Origin: Alphaproteobacteria bacterium
Lineage (GTDB): Bacteria; Pseudomonadota; Alphaproteobacteria; UBA8366; Aestuariispiraceae
Reading direction: 5' to 3'
Length of the DNA: 64,000 bases
Assembly (NCBI GenBank): GCA_033344895.1
Contig: JAWPMN010000001.1
Span: 1,054,001 to 1,118,000, forward strand
Shown here: positions 8,718 to 17,263 of the stretch, one piece after another
How positions within the stretch are numbered: the stretch's first letter is position 1
How the letters are laid out: each line of letters begins with the position of its first letter
Notes under the pieces: generated by a model
Seen by the model: the letters and a program-made list of their open reading frames with translations, nothing else
Database searches by the model: none
What the model was told of the DNA's origin: nothing
Position numbers and translations under genes: made by a program

Positions 8718-9588
8718 CCGTCTCCGGGTCGCCCTGACACCGGGCGGGAATGCGGATAAGGGGGGAGCGTCGGATCGGCGCTCCCCCGCCGCCTTCGACC
8801 GGGATGCGCGGCATTCGGATGCCGCAACGGCTCTGACTGTCCGCGGGCTTCGCAAGACCTATCACGGACCGGAAGGCGCGCATGAGGTCCTGCGCGGCAT
8901 CGATTTCTCAGTCCAGCGCGGCCAGTCGGTGGCTATCGTTGGCGCAAACGGATCCGGCAAGAGCACCGCGTTGCGCTGTTCCATGCGCCTGATCGAGCCG
9001 AGTGCCGGTGATATCCGCATCGACAACACGGCCATTACCGGACTTTCCGGCAAGGCCCTTCGCCAGGCGCGGGCCAAGGTCGGCTTCGTATTTCAACGTC
9101 ATAATCTCTGCGCGCGGCTCAGCGTCTTGAGCAACGTACTGCATGGCGCCCTGGCACGCGGGGCCGGTCCGCGCGCCTGGAGCCACAGCTTTGCAAGCAA
9201 ACTGGAAAGGGACCAGGCGCTCGAATCCCTGCAACAGGTCGGTCTTGCGGATCTGGCCGGTCGGCGCGCGGACAAGCTTTCCGGTGGCCAGTCGCAGCGT
9301 GTCGCCATCGCACGCGCCCTGATGCAGGAACCGACGATGATTTTTGCCGATGAACCTGTTGCCAGTCTGGACCCAAAGGCCGGCAGGGACGTCATGACCC
9401 TGTTTGCCCGACTGCAGCAGCAAGCGGGGATCACGCTGGTCTTCGTGTCCCATGATCTGGAACACGCCCTGGACTATTCTGATCGTGTCATCGGCCTGAA
9501 ATCGGGCCGTCTGGTCCTGGACCGGTCGAGCAGCGGCCTGTGCCCGGACGACCTGGCCTGGCTGTATGAGACGGAGGCGGCCGAATGA
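8695..9588 (+). CDS. phnC: Phosphonate ABC transporter ATP-binding protein
   Basis: PhnC powers uptake through PhnE. Visible motifs are Walker A VGANGSGKS, the ABC signature LSGGQSQRVAIARAL, Walker B MIFADEP and the switch His in FVSHD. The conserved domain begins near ALTVRGLRKTYHG (about 8830). The start is uncertain: the last in-frame ATG is 8695, inside the phnD 3' end, and no in-frame ATG, GTG or TTG follows before the conserved domain. The frame therefore implies about 45 extra residues at the N-terminus, encoded across a perfect hairpin at 8761-8787. The end overlaps phnE by 4 nt. Confidence 0.9.
   Translation: MPISSATDRLRVALTPGGNADKGGASDRRSPAAFDRDARHSDAATALTVRGLRKTYHGPEGAHEVLRGIDFSVQRGQSVAIVGANGSGKSTALRCSMRLIEPSAGDIRIDNTAITGLSGKALRQARAKVGFVFQRHNLCARLSVLSNVLHGALARGAGPRAWSHSFASKLERDQALESLQQVGLADLAGRRADKLSGGQSQRVAIARALMQEPTMIFADEPVASLDPKAGRDVMTLFARLQQQAGITLVFVSHDLEHALDYSDRVIGLKSGRLVLDRSSSGLCPDDLAWLYETEAAE
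8761..8787 (+). terminator. Perfect GC-rich hairpin between phnD and the phnC core
   Basis: GGGGGAGCG (8761-8769) and CGCTCCCCC (8779-8787) form a perfect 9-bp stem with a 9-nt loop. No T-run follows, so it is more likely an mRNA-stabilising or partial-attenuation element than a full terminator. Such hairpins after binding-protein genes often allow more binding protein than transporter. It lies inside the apparent N-terminal extension of phnC. Confidence 0.55.
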
Positions 9589-10406
9589 GCGGCCCAAGGA
9601 TCGACCCGCACATGCCGGCGCGCTGGCAGAGTCCGGGGCTCCTGCCCGGCATCCTGTTCGTCGCCTTCGTGGCGTTCTTCGCCTGGTCGCTCAGCCGGGC
9701 GGGTATCTCCATTCCGGATCTGATCGCCGGTCTTCCAGCGATGGGCGTGATCGCATCCGAAATGGTCCCTCCGGCGACGGACCGCTTTGTGCCAATGCTG
9801 AATTCCGTCCTGACCACCTTTCAGATGGCATTGGTCGGGGCGGCGATCGGGATCGTGCTGAGCCTGCCGGTCGCGGTCCTCGCCGCCCGCAACTTGTCGC
9901 CGCATCCGGTCGTTTATTCAGGGGCCCGCGCTCTGGTGAGTTTTCTGCGCACGGTACCCGATCTCGCCTGGGCGCTGTTCTTCGTCGCCTCGGTCGGGCT
10001 TGGACCTTTTGCCGGCACGTTAGCGCTGATTGTCGACACGGTCGGCTTCTGCGGCCGGTTTTTCGCCGAGAGCATGGAAGAGGTCGACCCCGGTCCCGGC
10101 GAAGCACTGGCCGCAATGGGCGCACGGCGGATCGATATCGTCACCTGTGCCGTCCTGCCCGCCGCGACGCCGGGACTGACCAATGCCGGTCTGTTCTCCC
10201 TGGAAAAGGCCGTCCGGTCCTCGGTCGTGCTCGGTCTCGTCGGTGCGGGTGGCATTGGTGCGGAACTGGCCGTATCCATGGAAATGTTCCGCTACGACCA
10301 GGCCGCAATGATCGTGCTGATGATCTTCATCCTGGTCCTGGGTGTGGAGCGGTTCGGCGCCTGGGCACGCGCGAAGCTGCTCGACGGCGCCAACCCCAGA
10401 CTGTAA
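9585..10406 (+). CDS. phnE: Phosphonate ABC transporter permease
   Basis: A 273-residue inner-membrane permease of the PhnE type. It has about six hydrophobic segments and the EAA-like cytoplasmic loop (EALAAMGARRIDIVTCAVLPAA, about residues 177-198) that contacts PhnC. The sequence FLRTVPDLAWALFFV is typical of PhnE. ATG overlaps the phnC stop (ATGA), indicating coupling. It is the third gene of the phnD-C-E-M operon. Confidence 0.93.
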   Translation: MSGPRIDPHMPARWQSPGLLPGILFVAFVAFFAWSLSRAGISIPDLIAGLPAMGVIASEMVPPATDRFVPMLNSVLTTFQMALVGAAIGIVLSLPVAVLAARNLSPHPVVYSGARALVSFLRTVPDLAWALFFVASVGLGPFAGTLALIVDTVGFCGRFFAESMEEVDPGPGEALAAMGARRIDIVTCAVLPAATPGLTNAGLFSLEKAVRSSVVLGLVGAGGIGAELAVSMEMFRYDQAAMIVLMIFILVLGVERFGAWARAKLLDGANPRL

Positions 10407-10436
10407 CCCTTACCTTCCACCAGAAACGGACGGACC

Positions 10437-11606
10437 ATGCCAGACAGCATCACCACACAGGACAGCGTCACCCTGCGGAATGTCCGCGCATTGCTGCCGG
10501 AGGGGTTTCAGGACGGCGTGACCATTGCCATCCATGATGGTCGCATCACCGAAATCGGGGACGGCGCCGGCCCCGCCGCCGCGGTGGATATCGATGGAAG
10601 CGGCCTGACGGTCATGCCGGGTCTGATCGATCTGCATGGCGATGCCTTCGAGCGTGAAATGGCGCCACGCCCTGGCTGCGGGTTTCCTCTGGATCTGGCC
10701 ATCGAATCCAATGACGCCAATCTGATATCCGCCGGCATCACCACCTTCTATTATTCCATCACGGACGGGTTCGAGCCCAGCGTTCGGAACCGTGCGACCG
10801 TGCGGGGCCTGCTGGACGCAATCGAAGCGCGGCGTGACCGACTGGTCGCCGACAGCCGCATCCATATTCGTCATGAATGCGTCGCGACCGACGATCATGA
10901 CGAATTGCTGAGCTGGATCACCGACCGGCGCATCGACCTTCTGTCCCTGAACGACCACCTGCCGATGCCGGGCGATACGGGCAAGCTGGACCGATACCGG
11001 GCCGGTGCGCAACGGCGTTTCACCATGTCCCCGGATGACCTGGAACGCTTCATTGCCGACCGGCAATCCCGGCGCGATCTGGGCTACGCGCAGACGGTCG
11101 AACTCGCCGCAGCCGCCCATGCGGCCGGTGTGGCGCTGGCATCCCACGACGAACGGACCGCGGAGGATGCGGCCCGCGCCGAGGAGTTGGGTGTCCGGAT
11201 CTGCGAATTTCCGTTGACCGCCGAGTGCGCCGAAAAGGGACTGGCACGCGGGGCGGCGGTGGTCATGGGTGCGCCAAACCTGGTTCGCGGCGGCAGTCAC
11301 GTCGGCGGCACCAGCGTTCGGGATGAAATCGCCGAGGGCCGGGTCAGCATCCTAGTCAGCGACTACTTCTACCCAAGCCTTCTGCGCGCCCCCTTCCTGA
11401 TCGCGGAACTGGGCCTGCTGCCGTTGGAGAAGGCATGGGAGCTGGTCTCCGGCAATCCCGCCGAAGCCGTCGGTCTGGGCGCCCGGAAGGGCCGCATAGC
11501 AGTAGGCGCGGACGCCGACCTGATCGGTTTTCGCGGGGCAAGCGGTCTGGCAGGCGATATCGCCCTGGTTTCAGCACGGAACCGGCTGCGCCGAACCGCC
11601 GCCTAG
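10437..11606 (+). CDS. phnM: PhnM-type alpha-D-ribose 1-methylphosphonate 5-triphosphate diphosphatase
   Basis: PhnM is an amidohydrolase that removes pyrophosphate from the triphosphate intermediate of the C-P lyase pathway. The 389-residue length and motifs fit: the metal-binding DLHGD near residue 63, IRHE, LLSLNDHLPMPGD, ALASHDE and APNLVRGGSHVGGTSV, then SDYFYPSLL. It follows phnE by 30 nt on the same strand. No phnGHIJKL genes are present nearby, so either the C-P lyase core is elsewhere in the genome or this enzyme acts on another phosphorylated substrate. Confidence 0.88.
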   Translation: MPDSITTQDSVTLRNVRALLPEGFQDGVTIAIHDGRITEIGDGAGPAAAVDIDGSGLTVMPGLIDLHGDAFEREMAPRPGCGFPLDLAIESNDANLISAGITTFYYSITDGFEPSVRNRATVRGLLDAIEARRDRLVADSRIHIRHECVATDDHDELLSWITDRRIDLLSLNDHLPMPGDTGKLDRYRAGAQRRFTMSPDDLERFIADRQSRRDLGYAQTVELAAAAHAAGVALASHDERTAEDAARAEELGVRICEFPLTAECAEKGLARGAAVVMGAPNLVRGGSHVGGTSVRDEIAEGRVSILVSDYFYPSLLRAPFLIAELGLLPLEKAWELVSGNPAEAVGLGARKGRIAVGADADLIGFRGASGLAGDIALVSARNRLRRTAA

Positions 11607-11608
11607 CG

Positions 11609-12106
11609 TCAGATCATATCTTCGATGTCGATGTCGGGATCGACGGGCACGCCGTATTCCTGTTTCGACGCACGAATACCGATGGCCGAACGCACATTCG
11701 CGACATTCGGCGCGGCGGTCAGCTGGCTGGTCAGGAAACGATTGTAGCTGTCCAGATCCCGAGCGACGATCTTCAGCAGGAAATCGGTATCCCCCTGAAG
11801 CATGTGTGCTTCACGTACCAGCGGCCAGCCCCGGGCCATCTCCTCGAACTGTCGAAGATCCGACTCGGCCTGACTGACCAGACCGACAAAGGCGAAGACC
11901 GTCACATCGAAACCCAGCATCTCTCCATCCAGATCGGCATGATAACCGCGGATGAAGCCGGCCTCCTCCAATGCCCGCACACGGCGCAGGCAAGGCGGTG
12001 CCGAGATACCGGCGCGCTTCGCCAGTTCCACATTCGTGATCCGGCCGTCATCCTGCAGGTCGCGCAGAATCTTCTTATCGATTTTATCCAGTTTCGCGTG
12101 GCGCAT
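11609..12106 (-). CDS. Lrp/AsnC-family transcriptional regulator
   Basis: A 165-residue regulator with an N-terminal winged HTH (LDKIDKKILRDLQDDGRITN...GISAPPCLRRVRALEEAG) and a C-terminal RAM/ACT-like ligand domain (FDVTVFAFVGL, LQGDTDFLLKIVARDL). Lrp-family proteins usually sense amino acids. The ATG at 12106 (MRHAKLDKID) matches family N-termini better than an upstream ATG. It is convergent with phnM, with 2 nt between stops. Its target is not evident; the gene upstream, on the other strand, is the ELM1-like gene. Confidence 0.92.
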   Translation of the reverse strand: MRHAKLDKIDKKILRDLQDDGRITNVELAKRAGISAPPCLRRVRALEEAGFIRGYHADLDGEMLGFDVTVFAFVGLVSQAESDLRQFEEMARGWPLVREAHMLQGDTDFLLKIVARDLDSYNRFLTSQLTAAPNVANVRSAIGIRASKQEYGVPVDPDIDIEDMI

Positions 12107-12248
12107 GACGCAATGAGTCCTTTCGACCGGCGGTAATGCCAATTGGGCTGGAATTACCCTGACGAGACGTTACACGCAATAATATTATATCCACAGCGTA
12201 CATTTTCAGCCGCTTGCCAGCCCCTGAGGGCACGGGCATAACCGGGGA

Positions 12249-13259
12249 ATGCACCGATCCGGACACCCCTCCAACCCTGCGGACAGGCCGACCTGCTGGA
12301 TTCTGACGGATGGCAGGCCCGGCAACGTGAACCCTGCCCTGGGATTGGCCGAAGCCGCCGGATTGCAGATCGAGGAAAAGCCGGTTGTTCTGGCCAGGCC
12401 GTGGGTCTGGTTGCCGCCCGGGCTCTGGCCGCCCGGCGTGATGGGAACCGGCAGCCCGGCTTCTGCCTCCCTGACACCCCCGTGGCCGGACGTCACGATT
12501 TCCTGCGGTCGGCGCGCAATCGGTCCCGCGCTCGAAATCCGGCGGCGCAGCGCAGGGCGAACCCGAACCGTTCATATCCAGCACCCCCGCATGAACCCCG
12601 GACGTTTCGACCTGTTGATCGTCCCGGAGCATGACCGACTGACCGGACCGAATGTCGAGGTTGTCTGCGGCTCGGTCCACCGTGTCACCCGCGAGATGCT
12701 GGACCGGGCGGCCCAGGAATGGAAGGGCCGCCTGGCGCACCTGCCGACGCCGCGCATCGCGGTCAGCATTGGCGGCAGCAATGCCGCCTATCGTTTCGAC
12801 GCGGCGGTCGGCCATCGGGTCGGCAGCGATCTGGCACGGCTGATCCGGGAGACCGGGGCGGGCCTGATGCTGACCTTTTCCCGCCGGACCGACCCTCAGG
12901 CTGCCGAAGCGATCAGAGGCGCACTCGATGGAAGCGGCGCGGAGATCTGGGACGGCCAGGGCGACAACCCCTATTTCGGCTATCTCGGCCTGGCCGACCG
13001 GGTTCTGGTCACCGGCGATTCGGTGAACATGGTCTCGGAGGCCGCGGCGACCGGCCGGCCGGTCCAGGTGATCCGATTGCCGGTATCCGGACGGGCGGAA
13101 AAGTTCGAACGGTTTCATGCGGCCATGGAGCGTCACGGCGCCACCCGACCCTTCGAAGGAACCCTGCAGGATTGGGACTTTCAGGCGCTGGACGACACCG
13201 AACGCGCCGCCGCGAGACTGAATGCCCTTCTGTCGCGACGGGACAATTCCGAAACCTGA
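12249..13259 (+). CDS. Mitochondrial-fission ELM1-like (DUF1022) protein
   Basis: A 336-residue protein similar to the bacterial ELM1/DUF1022 family. Signatures are CWILTDGRPGN near the N-terminus, VSIGGSNAAYRF in the middle and VLVTGDSVNMVSEAAATGRPVQV near residue 265. The fold resembles GT-B glycosyltransferases, and the plant homologue takes part in mitochondrial fission; the bacterial role is unknown, with an envelope glycosyltransferase activity often suspected. The start at 12249 follows a GGGGA-like sequence. It stands alone between an Lrp gene (minus) and a LysR gene (plus). Confidence 0.85.
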   Translation: MHRSGHPSNPADRPTCWILTDGRPGNVNPALGLAEAAGLQIEEKPVVLARPWVWLPPGLWPPGVMGTGSPASASLTPPWPDVTISCGRRAIGPALEIRRRSAGRTRTVHIQHPRMNPGRFDLLIVPEHDRLTGPNVEVVCGSVHRVTREMLDRAAQEWKGRLAHLPTPRIAVSIGGSNAAYRFDAAVGHRVGSDLARLIRETGAGLMLTFSRRTDPQAAEAIRGALDGSGAEIWDGQGDNPYFGYLGLADRVLVTGDSVNMVSEAAATGRPVQVIRLPVSGRAEKFERFHAAMERHGATRPFEGTLQDWDFQALDDTERAAARLNALLSRRDNSET

Positions 13260-13341
13260 CCCGTTTTTCGTCGATTTTCGGCGGCGACTCTCCTACATAT
13301 GCCTTTCGGGAGGAGTGACCGTCGCGTTGTAAGGTGACCCC

Positions 13342-14238
13342 ATGCCAATGGATTGGGACAGACTGCGGATTTTCCACGCCGTGGCCGAGGTGGGCAGCTT
13401 CACCCATGCCGGTGAGAAGCTGAACCTCAGCCAGTCGGCGATTTCGCGCCAGATTTCCGCGCTGGAAGAAAGCGTGCGCGTTCCGCTGTTCCATCGTCAT
13501 GCGCGTGGCCTTCTGCTGACCGAACAGGGCGAAATGCTCTACCGAACGGTCAAGGATGTCTTTCACAAGCTGAGCATGGCCGAGGCGCGGCTGGCCGAAA
13601 CCAAGGACAGGCCGTCCGGACCGCTGAAGGTCACCACGACCATGGCCTTCGGGTCCACCTGGCTGACGCCGCAGATCAAGGAGTTCATCGACCTTTTCCC
13701 GGAGGTCGAGGTCACCCTGCTGCTATCCGATGAGGAGTTGGACCTGGGCATGCGCCAGGCCGACGTTGCCATCCGCATGTCGCCGCCGCGCCAGCCGGAC
13801 CTGATCCAGCGGCCGCTGATGAGCGTCAAACATCTGATCTATGGCAGCCCGGAATACTTCGAACGGCGGGGCCGTCCCAATGCCGCACCCGACCTGGACC
13901 ATCACGATCTGATCGTCTTCGGTGAGGAAGCGCCGCAGCCGTCCAAATCCGTGAACTGGCTTCTGGATGTCGGCGCACGACCGGAAACCCCGCGCCGGCC
14001 GATTCTACGCGTCAACAATGTCTACGGCATTTATCGCGCAGTGCGTTCGGGCCTCGGCCTTGCCGCCCTGCCTGAGTTCATGCAACCGGAACAGTTGAAG
14101 CTGGAGCCGGTTCTGCCCGAGCTGGAAGGCCCGGTTACACAGGCCTATTTCGTCTATCCCGAAGAATTGCGCCATTCGAAACGGATCACCGTCTTCCGCG
14201 ACTTCCTGCTGCGCAAGGTCGCCGAACACAATTTCTAG
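13342..14238 (+). CDS. LysR-family transcriptional regulator
   Basis: A 298-residue LysR-type regulator. The N-terminal winged HTH reads WDRLRIFHAVAEVGSFTHAG...LSQSAISRQISALEE (residues 4-49); the C-terminal periplasmic-binding-like effector domain follows from about residue 90. It is not divergent from an obvious target: the ELM1-like gene lies 82 nt upstream on the same strand, and the HD-domain gene is convergent, with 15 nt between the stops. Effector and regulon are unknown. Confidence 0.93.
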   Translation: MPMDWDRLRIFHAVAEVGSFTHAGEKLNLSQSAISRQISALEESVRVPLFHRHARGLLLTEQGEMLYRTVKDVFHKLSMAEARLAETKDRPSGPLKVTTTMAFGSTWLTPQIKEFIDLFPEVEVTLLLSDEELDLGMRQADVAIRMSPPRQPDLIQRPLMSVKHLIYGSPEYFERRGRPNAAPDLDHHDLIVFGEEAPQPSKSVNWLLDVGARPETPRRPILRVNNVYGIYRAVRSGLGLAALPEFMQPEQLKLEPVLPELEGPVTQAYFVYPEELRHSKRITVFRDFLLRKVAEHNF

Positions 14239-14253
14239 CGCACCGCCGGATCG

Positions 14254-14844
14254 CTATTCCGCCGCCTGGGGCTTTGTGGATCCCAGTTCCTGGTGGCCGA
14301 ATTTCGATTGCGCCATGACCCGCCGCACCATGGGTTCGAAGAACTCCAGCGGCAGCGTGTCATAGTCCGGGTCGAAAGCGTTCTGATCGTAGTTCTGGCA
14401 GAAATAGACACAGTCTTCGTAATAGGGATGGTCTTTGTACCGGTCCCGCGCATTCCGGTCCCCGCCCAGGAAATGGTCATAGTAATAGCCCTGGAACAGA
14501 CCGTGATGCTTCACGATCCAATGGGTCTTGTCCGACACGAAGGGCTTCAGCATCGCCGCCGCCATTTCCGAATGATTGTAGGGGCTGAGGATGTCGCCGA
14601 TATCATGCAGCAACGCCGCGACCACCAGTTCCTCGTCCGCGCCGTCGCGATGGGCAAGCGTCGCGGATTGAAGGGAATGGACATAACGCGTAACCCGGTA
14701 ACCGCCCCAGTCGACATCCAGACTGCGCAATTGCGTCAGGATTCGGTCGACCAGATCGGCATTGAACGCGTCTTCCAGACGGCACAGCAGCTCCCAATCT
14801 TCCTTGGTGCCGTCTTCCATCCTGGTCCAGCCGACATATTCCAT
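14254..14844 (-). CDS. HD-domain protein resembling PhnZ-type mixed-valent diiron oxygenases
   Basis: A 196-residue protein with a compact HD domain. Candidate metal ligands are H56 (YVHSLQSA), H80-D81 (ALLHDIGD), H91 (PYNHSEM), H114 (VKHHG) and D153 (NYDQ). The HSLQ-x4-A-x3-GAD-x7-ALLHD stretch closely resembles PhnZ, which oxidatively cleaves 2-amino-1-hydroxyethylphosphonate, and the H56-H80 spacing of 24 matches it. The substrate residues of PhnZ ten and seven before the first His (Tyr, Glu) appear as Trp46 and Tyr49, so the substrate may differ. Start: ATG 14844 after GAAGGAGG. The Lrp gene lies 61 nt upstream on the same strand. No PhnY dioxygenase is visible. Confidence 0.75.
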   Translation of the reverse strand: MEYVGWTRMEDGTKEDWELLCRLEDAFNADLVDRILTQLRSLDVDWGGYRVTRYVHSLQSATLAHRDGADEELVVAALLHDIGDILSPYNHSEMAAAMLKPFVSDKTHWIVKHHGLFQGYYYDHFLGGDRNARDRYKDHPYYEDCVYFCQNYDQNAFDPDYDTLPLEFFEPMVRRVMAQSKFGHQELGSTKPQAAE

Positions 14845-14905
14845 CGCAAGCCTCCTTCGGTTTCCCCGATCTGACAGCGGGAACCCCACCGACGTCAAGT
14901 GGCGG

Positions 14906-15379
14906 CTATCGGATGGGAACCAGCGGCGGCAACCGGCGTTCAAAGGGGGACGACTGCACGACCGATGTGTTGGTCGTCGCATGCACGATCAATCGATCGA
15001 TCAGTACCTCCAGGTCCTGCACGGTCCGCACATGGGCCTTGGCGACAAAGCAATCATCCCCGGTAACCCGGTCGCTTTCGACGAATTCCGGGGTCTCAGC
15101 CAGGATCTCAGCCACCTTCTGCAGTTTGCCGGGCAACGGACGGATGCGCAGCCAGGCCGTGATTGCAAGGCCGATGGCCGCTGGATCTAGATCGATCGTA
15201 TACCCCCGAATGACACCGGCCTCTTCCAGGCGCCGGATACGTTCCGCGACACTGGGCGCGGACAGCCCCACCAGACGCGCCAGCTCCGCAGTGCTGATGC
15301 GGGCATTCTCGGACAGGGCCGTAACAATCCGCATATCCGTTTCGTCCAGAGACGCGTTTTTCAATCGAAGTTTAAACAT
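14906..15379 (-). CDS. Lrp/AsnC-family transcriptional regulator
   Basis: A 157-residue Lrp-type regulator with HTH (LDETDMRIVTALSENARIST...GLSAPSVAERIRRLEEAG) and a ligand domain (LAITAWLRIRPLPGK, VTGDDCFVAKAHV). ATG 15379 has AAGGAAA six nt upstream. It diverges from an EamA exporter gene at 15490 and precedes the HD-domain gene on the same strand. An Lrp regulator divergent from an EamA/RhtA exporter is a common arrangement for amino-acid efflux control. Confidence 0.93.
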   Translation of the reverse strand: MFKLRLKNASLDETDMRIVTALSENARISTAELARLVGLSAPSVAERIRRLEEAGVIRGYTIDLDPAAIGLAITAWLRIRPLPGKLQKVAEILAETPEFVESDRVTGDDCFVAKAHVRTVQDLEVLIDRLIVHATTNTSVVQSSPFERRLPPLVPIR

Positions 15380-15489
15380 AAAAATTTCCTTTTGTTCGAA
15401 TTTATATTTCCACATCTTCCTTCAAATATCCATTCAAACCTCCCCATTCACCATGCATTTTGTGCCTTCCCAGGAAAGAGGAGGCCGGC

Positions 15490-16359
15490 ATGGCGGAAAT
15501 GCAATCGGGTTATGGTCGGGTCGCGACGCGGGTACCGCCCCAGGCATGGTTCGGCGTCAGCGCGATCTTTCACTATCTGGGGCCGTCCTTCGCGGTACTG
15601 CTCTTTCCGGCGGTCGGCGTACTGGGCGTCGCCTGGTTCCGTGTTGCTTCCGCTGCGGCGGCGTTCTGCCTGATCACCTCCCCCATCCGGACATTCCGGC
15701 AGGCCAATTGGACAGGCCGTCTGTTGCTTGTGGGGCTGGGGCTGTGTCTCGCGGTGATGAACACGTCCTTCTATCTGGCGCTTGAAACGCTGCCGATGAG
15801 CCTGGTCGCAGCGATGGAGTTTGTCGGCACGATCGCGGTCGCGCTGATCGGACTGCGCAACGGGCGGAACCTGGCCGCGCTCGCGCTGACGGTCCTGGGT
15901 GTCGCGGTTCTGATCGACGTGAAATGGGTGTCCGACCCGATGGGCCTTTTCTGGGCGGCGCTGAACGCATTGTTGTTTGTCGGCTATATCGTGCTGGGGC
16001 ATCGCGCGGCCGCCAACGGCGCGGATCAGGGGGTCGAGCGCCTGGGCGCGGCGATGCTGATCGCCTTTGTCGCCCTGATGCCGATCGGCATCGCCCAGGC
16101 CGTGGCCGTTCTGGACCAACCGATGCTGATTCTTGCCGGGGTCGGGGTCGGAATCTGTTCTTCGGTGATCCCCTATATCTGCGATCAGTTGGCCATGTCG
16201 CGGCTGCCGCGGGCCAGCTTTGCCCTGATGCTCGCCCTGCTGCCCGCGACGGCGACCCTCATCGCCGCCCTGGTCCTGGCTCAGATTCCCAGTTTCCGAG
16301 ACTTGTTGGGTATCGCGCTGGTGATGGCCGGGGTGGCGATCCACAGGCCTCTGCGGTAG
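15490..16359 (+). CDS. EamA/RhtA-type DMT-family exporter
   Basis: A 289-residue inner-membrane transporter with about ten transmembrane segments in two EamA repeats, for example LGVAWFRVASAAAAFCL in the first half and LGVAVLIDVKWVSD at the repeat junction. RhtA-like members export threonine, homoserine or related amino acids. The start at 15490 follows AAGAGGAGGCCGGC. The divergent Lrp gene is probably its regulator. Confidence 0.88.
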   Translation: MAEMQSGYGRVATRVPPQAWFGVSAIFHYLGPSFAVLLFPAVGVLGVAWFRVASAAAAFCLITSPIRTFRQANWTGRLLLVGLGLCLAVMNTSFYLALETLPMSLVAAMEFVGTIAVALIGLRNGRNLAALALTVLGVAVLIDVKWVSDPMGLFWAALNALLFVGYIVLGHRAAANGADQGVERLGAAMLIAFVALMPIGIAQAVAVLDQPMLILAGVGVGICSSVIPYICDQLAMSRLPRASFALMLALLPATATLIAALVLAQIPSFRDLLGIALVMAGVAIHRPLR

Positions 16360-16378
16360 GTCGAAGGCGGTGGCCTTC

Positions 16379-17263
16379 TTAGCGTCGGGCCTCGCGCCAG
16401 GCGACGAACAGGCCGCCGCCGATCACCAGGCCGCAGCCGAGCCAGACCGACAGCGCCGGAAACTCACCGAAGATCAGGTATCCCAGGATCGTGGCCGTAA
16501 CCATCTCAAAGTAGGGCATCGGCGCCATCGCGGACGCCTCCAGCCGGTCGGCTGCCCAGACGATCAGACCGTGCCCCAGCGTCAGCACCGCCCCCATGAT
16601 CGCGATATGCAGCCATTGTTCGGCAGTGAAGGCCTGGTATACCGGCCAGGCCAGTGGCGTCATGCCGATCGCGCCGACGATGCCCATCCAAAGCATGGTC
16701 ACCATGGGCGGGTTCCGGCCGGCATTCTTGCGCGCGATCAGCAGGTATAGGACCAGACAGATCGCCCCCCCGACGGCGTAGAGGGAACCGATTTCGAACC
16801 GCGCCGTGCCCGGCTTCACGATCAGCAGCATGCCGACAAATCCGACGGCAACCGCCCCCCAGCGCCACGGACCGACCCGCTCCCCCAGAACAAGGCCCGA
16901 GACAGCGGTAACGATCAACGGCGCGACGAAGAGTGTCGCCGTTACCGTCGGCATCGGCAGTTCACGCAATCCGAAGAAGACCAGCACCGTCGCCCCGGCA
17001 ACCGAGAGGCCGAGGCCGATCTGGGTCAGGGGGGCTTTCGGAACCAGCGCTCTGCGGCCATAGAAGGCCAGCGCCAGGGGCAACATGTAGACGACCTGAG
17101 CCAGCCAGCGGCCCCAACCGATCTGCAGCGGATGGACACCGCCGATCCCCATCGCCTTCGCGATCGCGTCAGAGACGGGCAACAGCAGGAATCCCAGGCC
17201 GGCGGCCAGAAACCCCAATGTCACCCGCACTGACGGGGTGGCGATGTCCGGTCCGGCCGTCAC
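16379..17263 (-). CDS. EamA/DMT-superfamily transporter
   Basis: A 294-residue membrane protein with ten predicted spans and two EamA repeats (LVLGERVGPWRWGAVAVGFVG in the first, YLIFGEFPALSVWLGCGLVIGGG in the second). The substrate is unknown. It begins with GTG at 17263, where one base is shared with the lpd stop codon (TAGTG), so the two genes are translationally coupled. It is convergent with the first EamA gene. Tandem opposing DMT genes of different subfamilies may be chance neighbours. Confidence 0.87.
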   Translation of the reverse strand: MTAGPDIATPSVRVTLGFLAAGLGFLLLPVSDAIAKAMGIGGVHPLQIGWGRWLAQVVYMLPLALAFYGRRALVPKAPLTQIGLGLSVAGATVLVFFGLRELPMPTVTATLFVAPLIVTAVSGLVLGERVGPWRWGAVAVGFVGMLLIVKPGTARFEIGSLYAVGGAICLVLYLLIARKNAGRNPPMVTMLWMGIVGAIGMTPLAWPVYQAFTAEQWLHIAIMGAVLTLGHGLIVWAADRLEASAMAPMPYFEMVTATILGYLIFGEFPALSVWLGCGLVIGGGLFVAWREARR

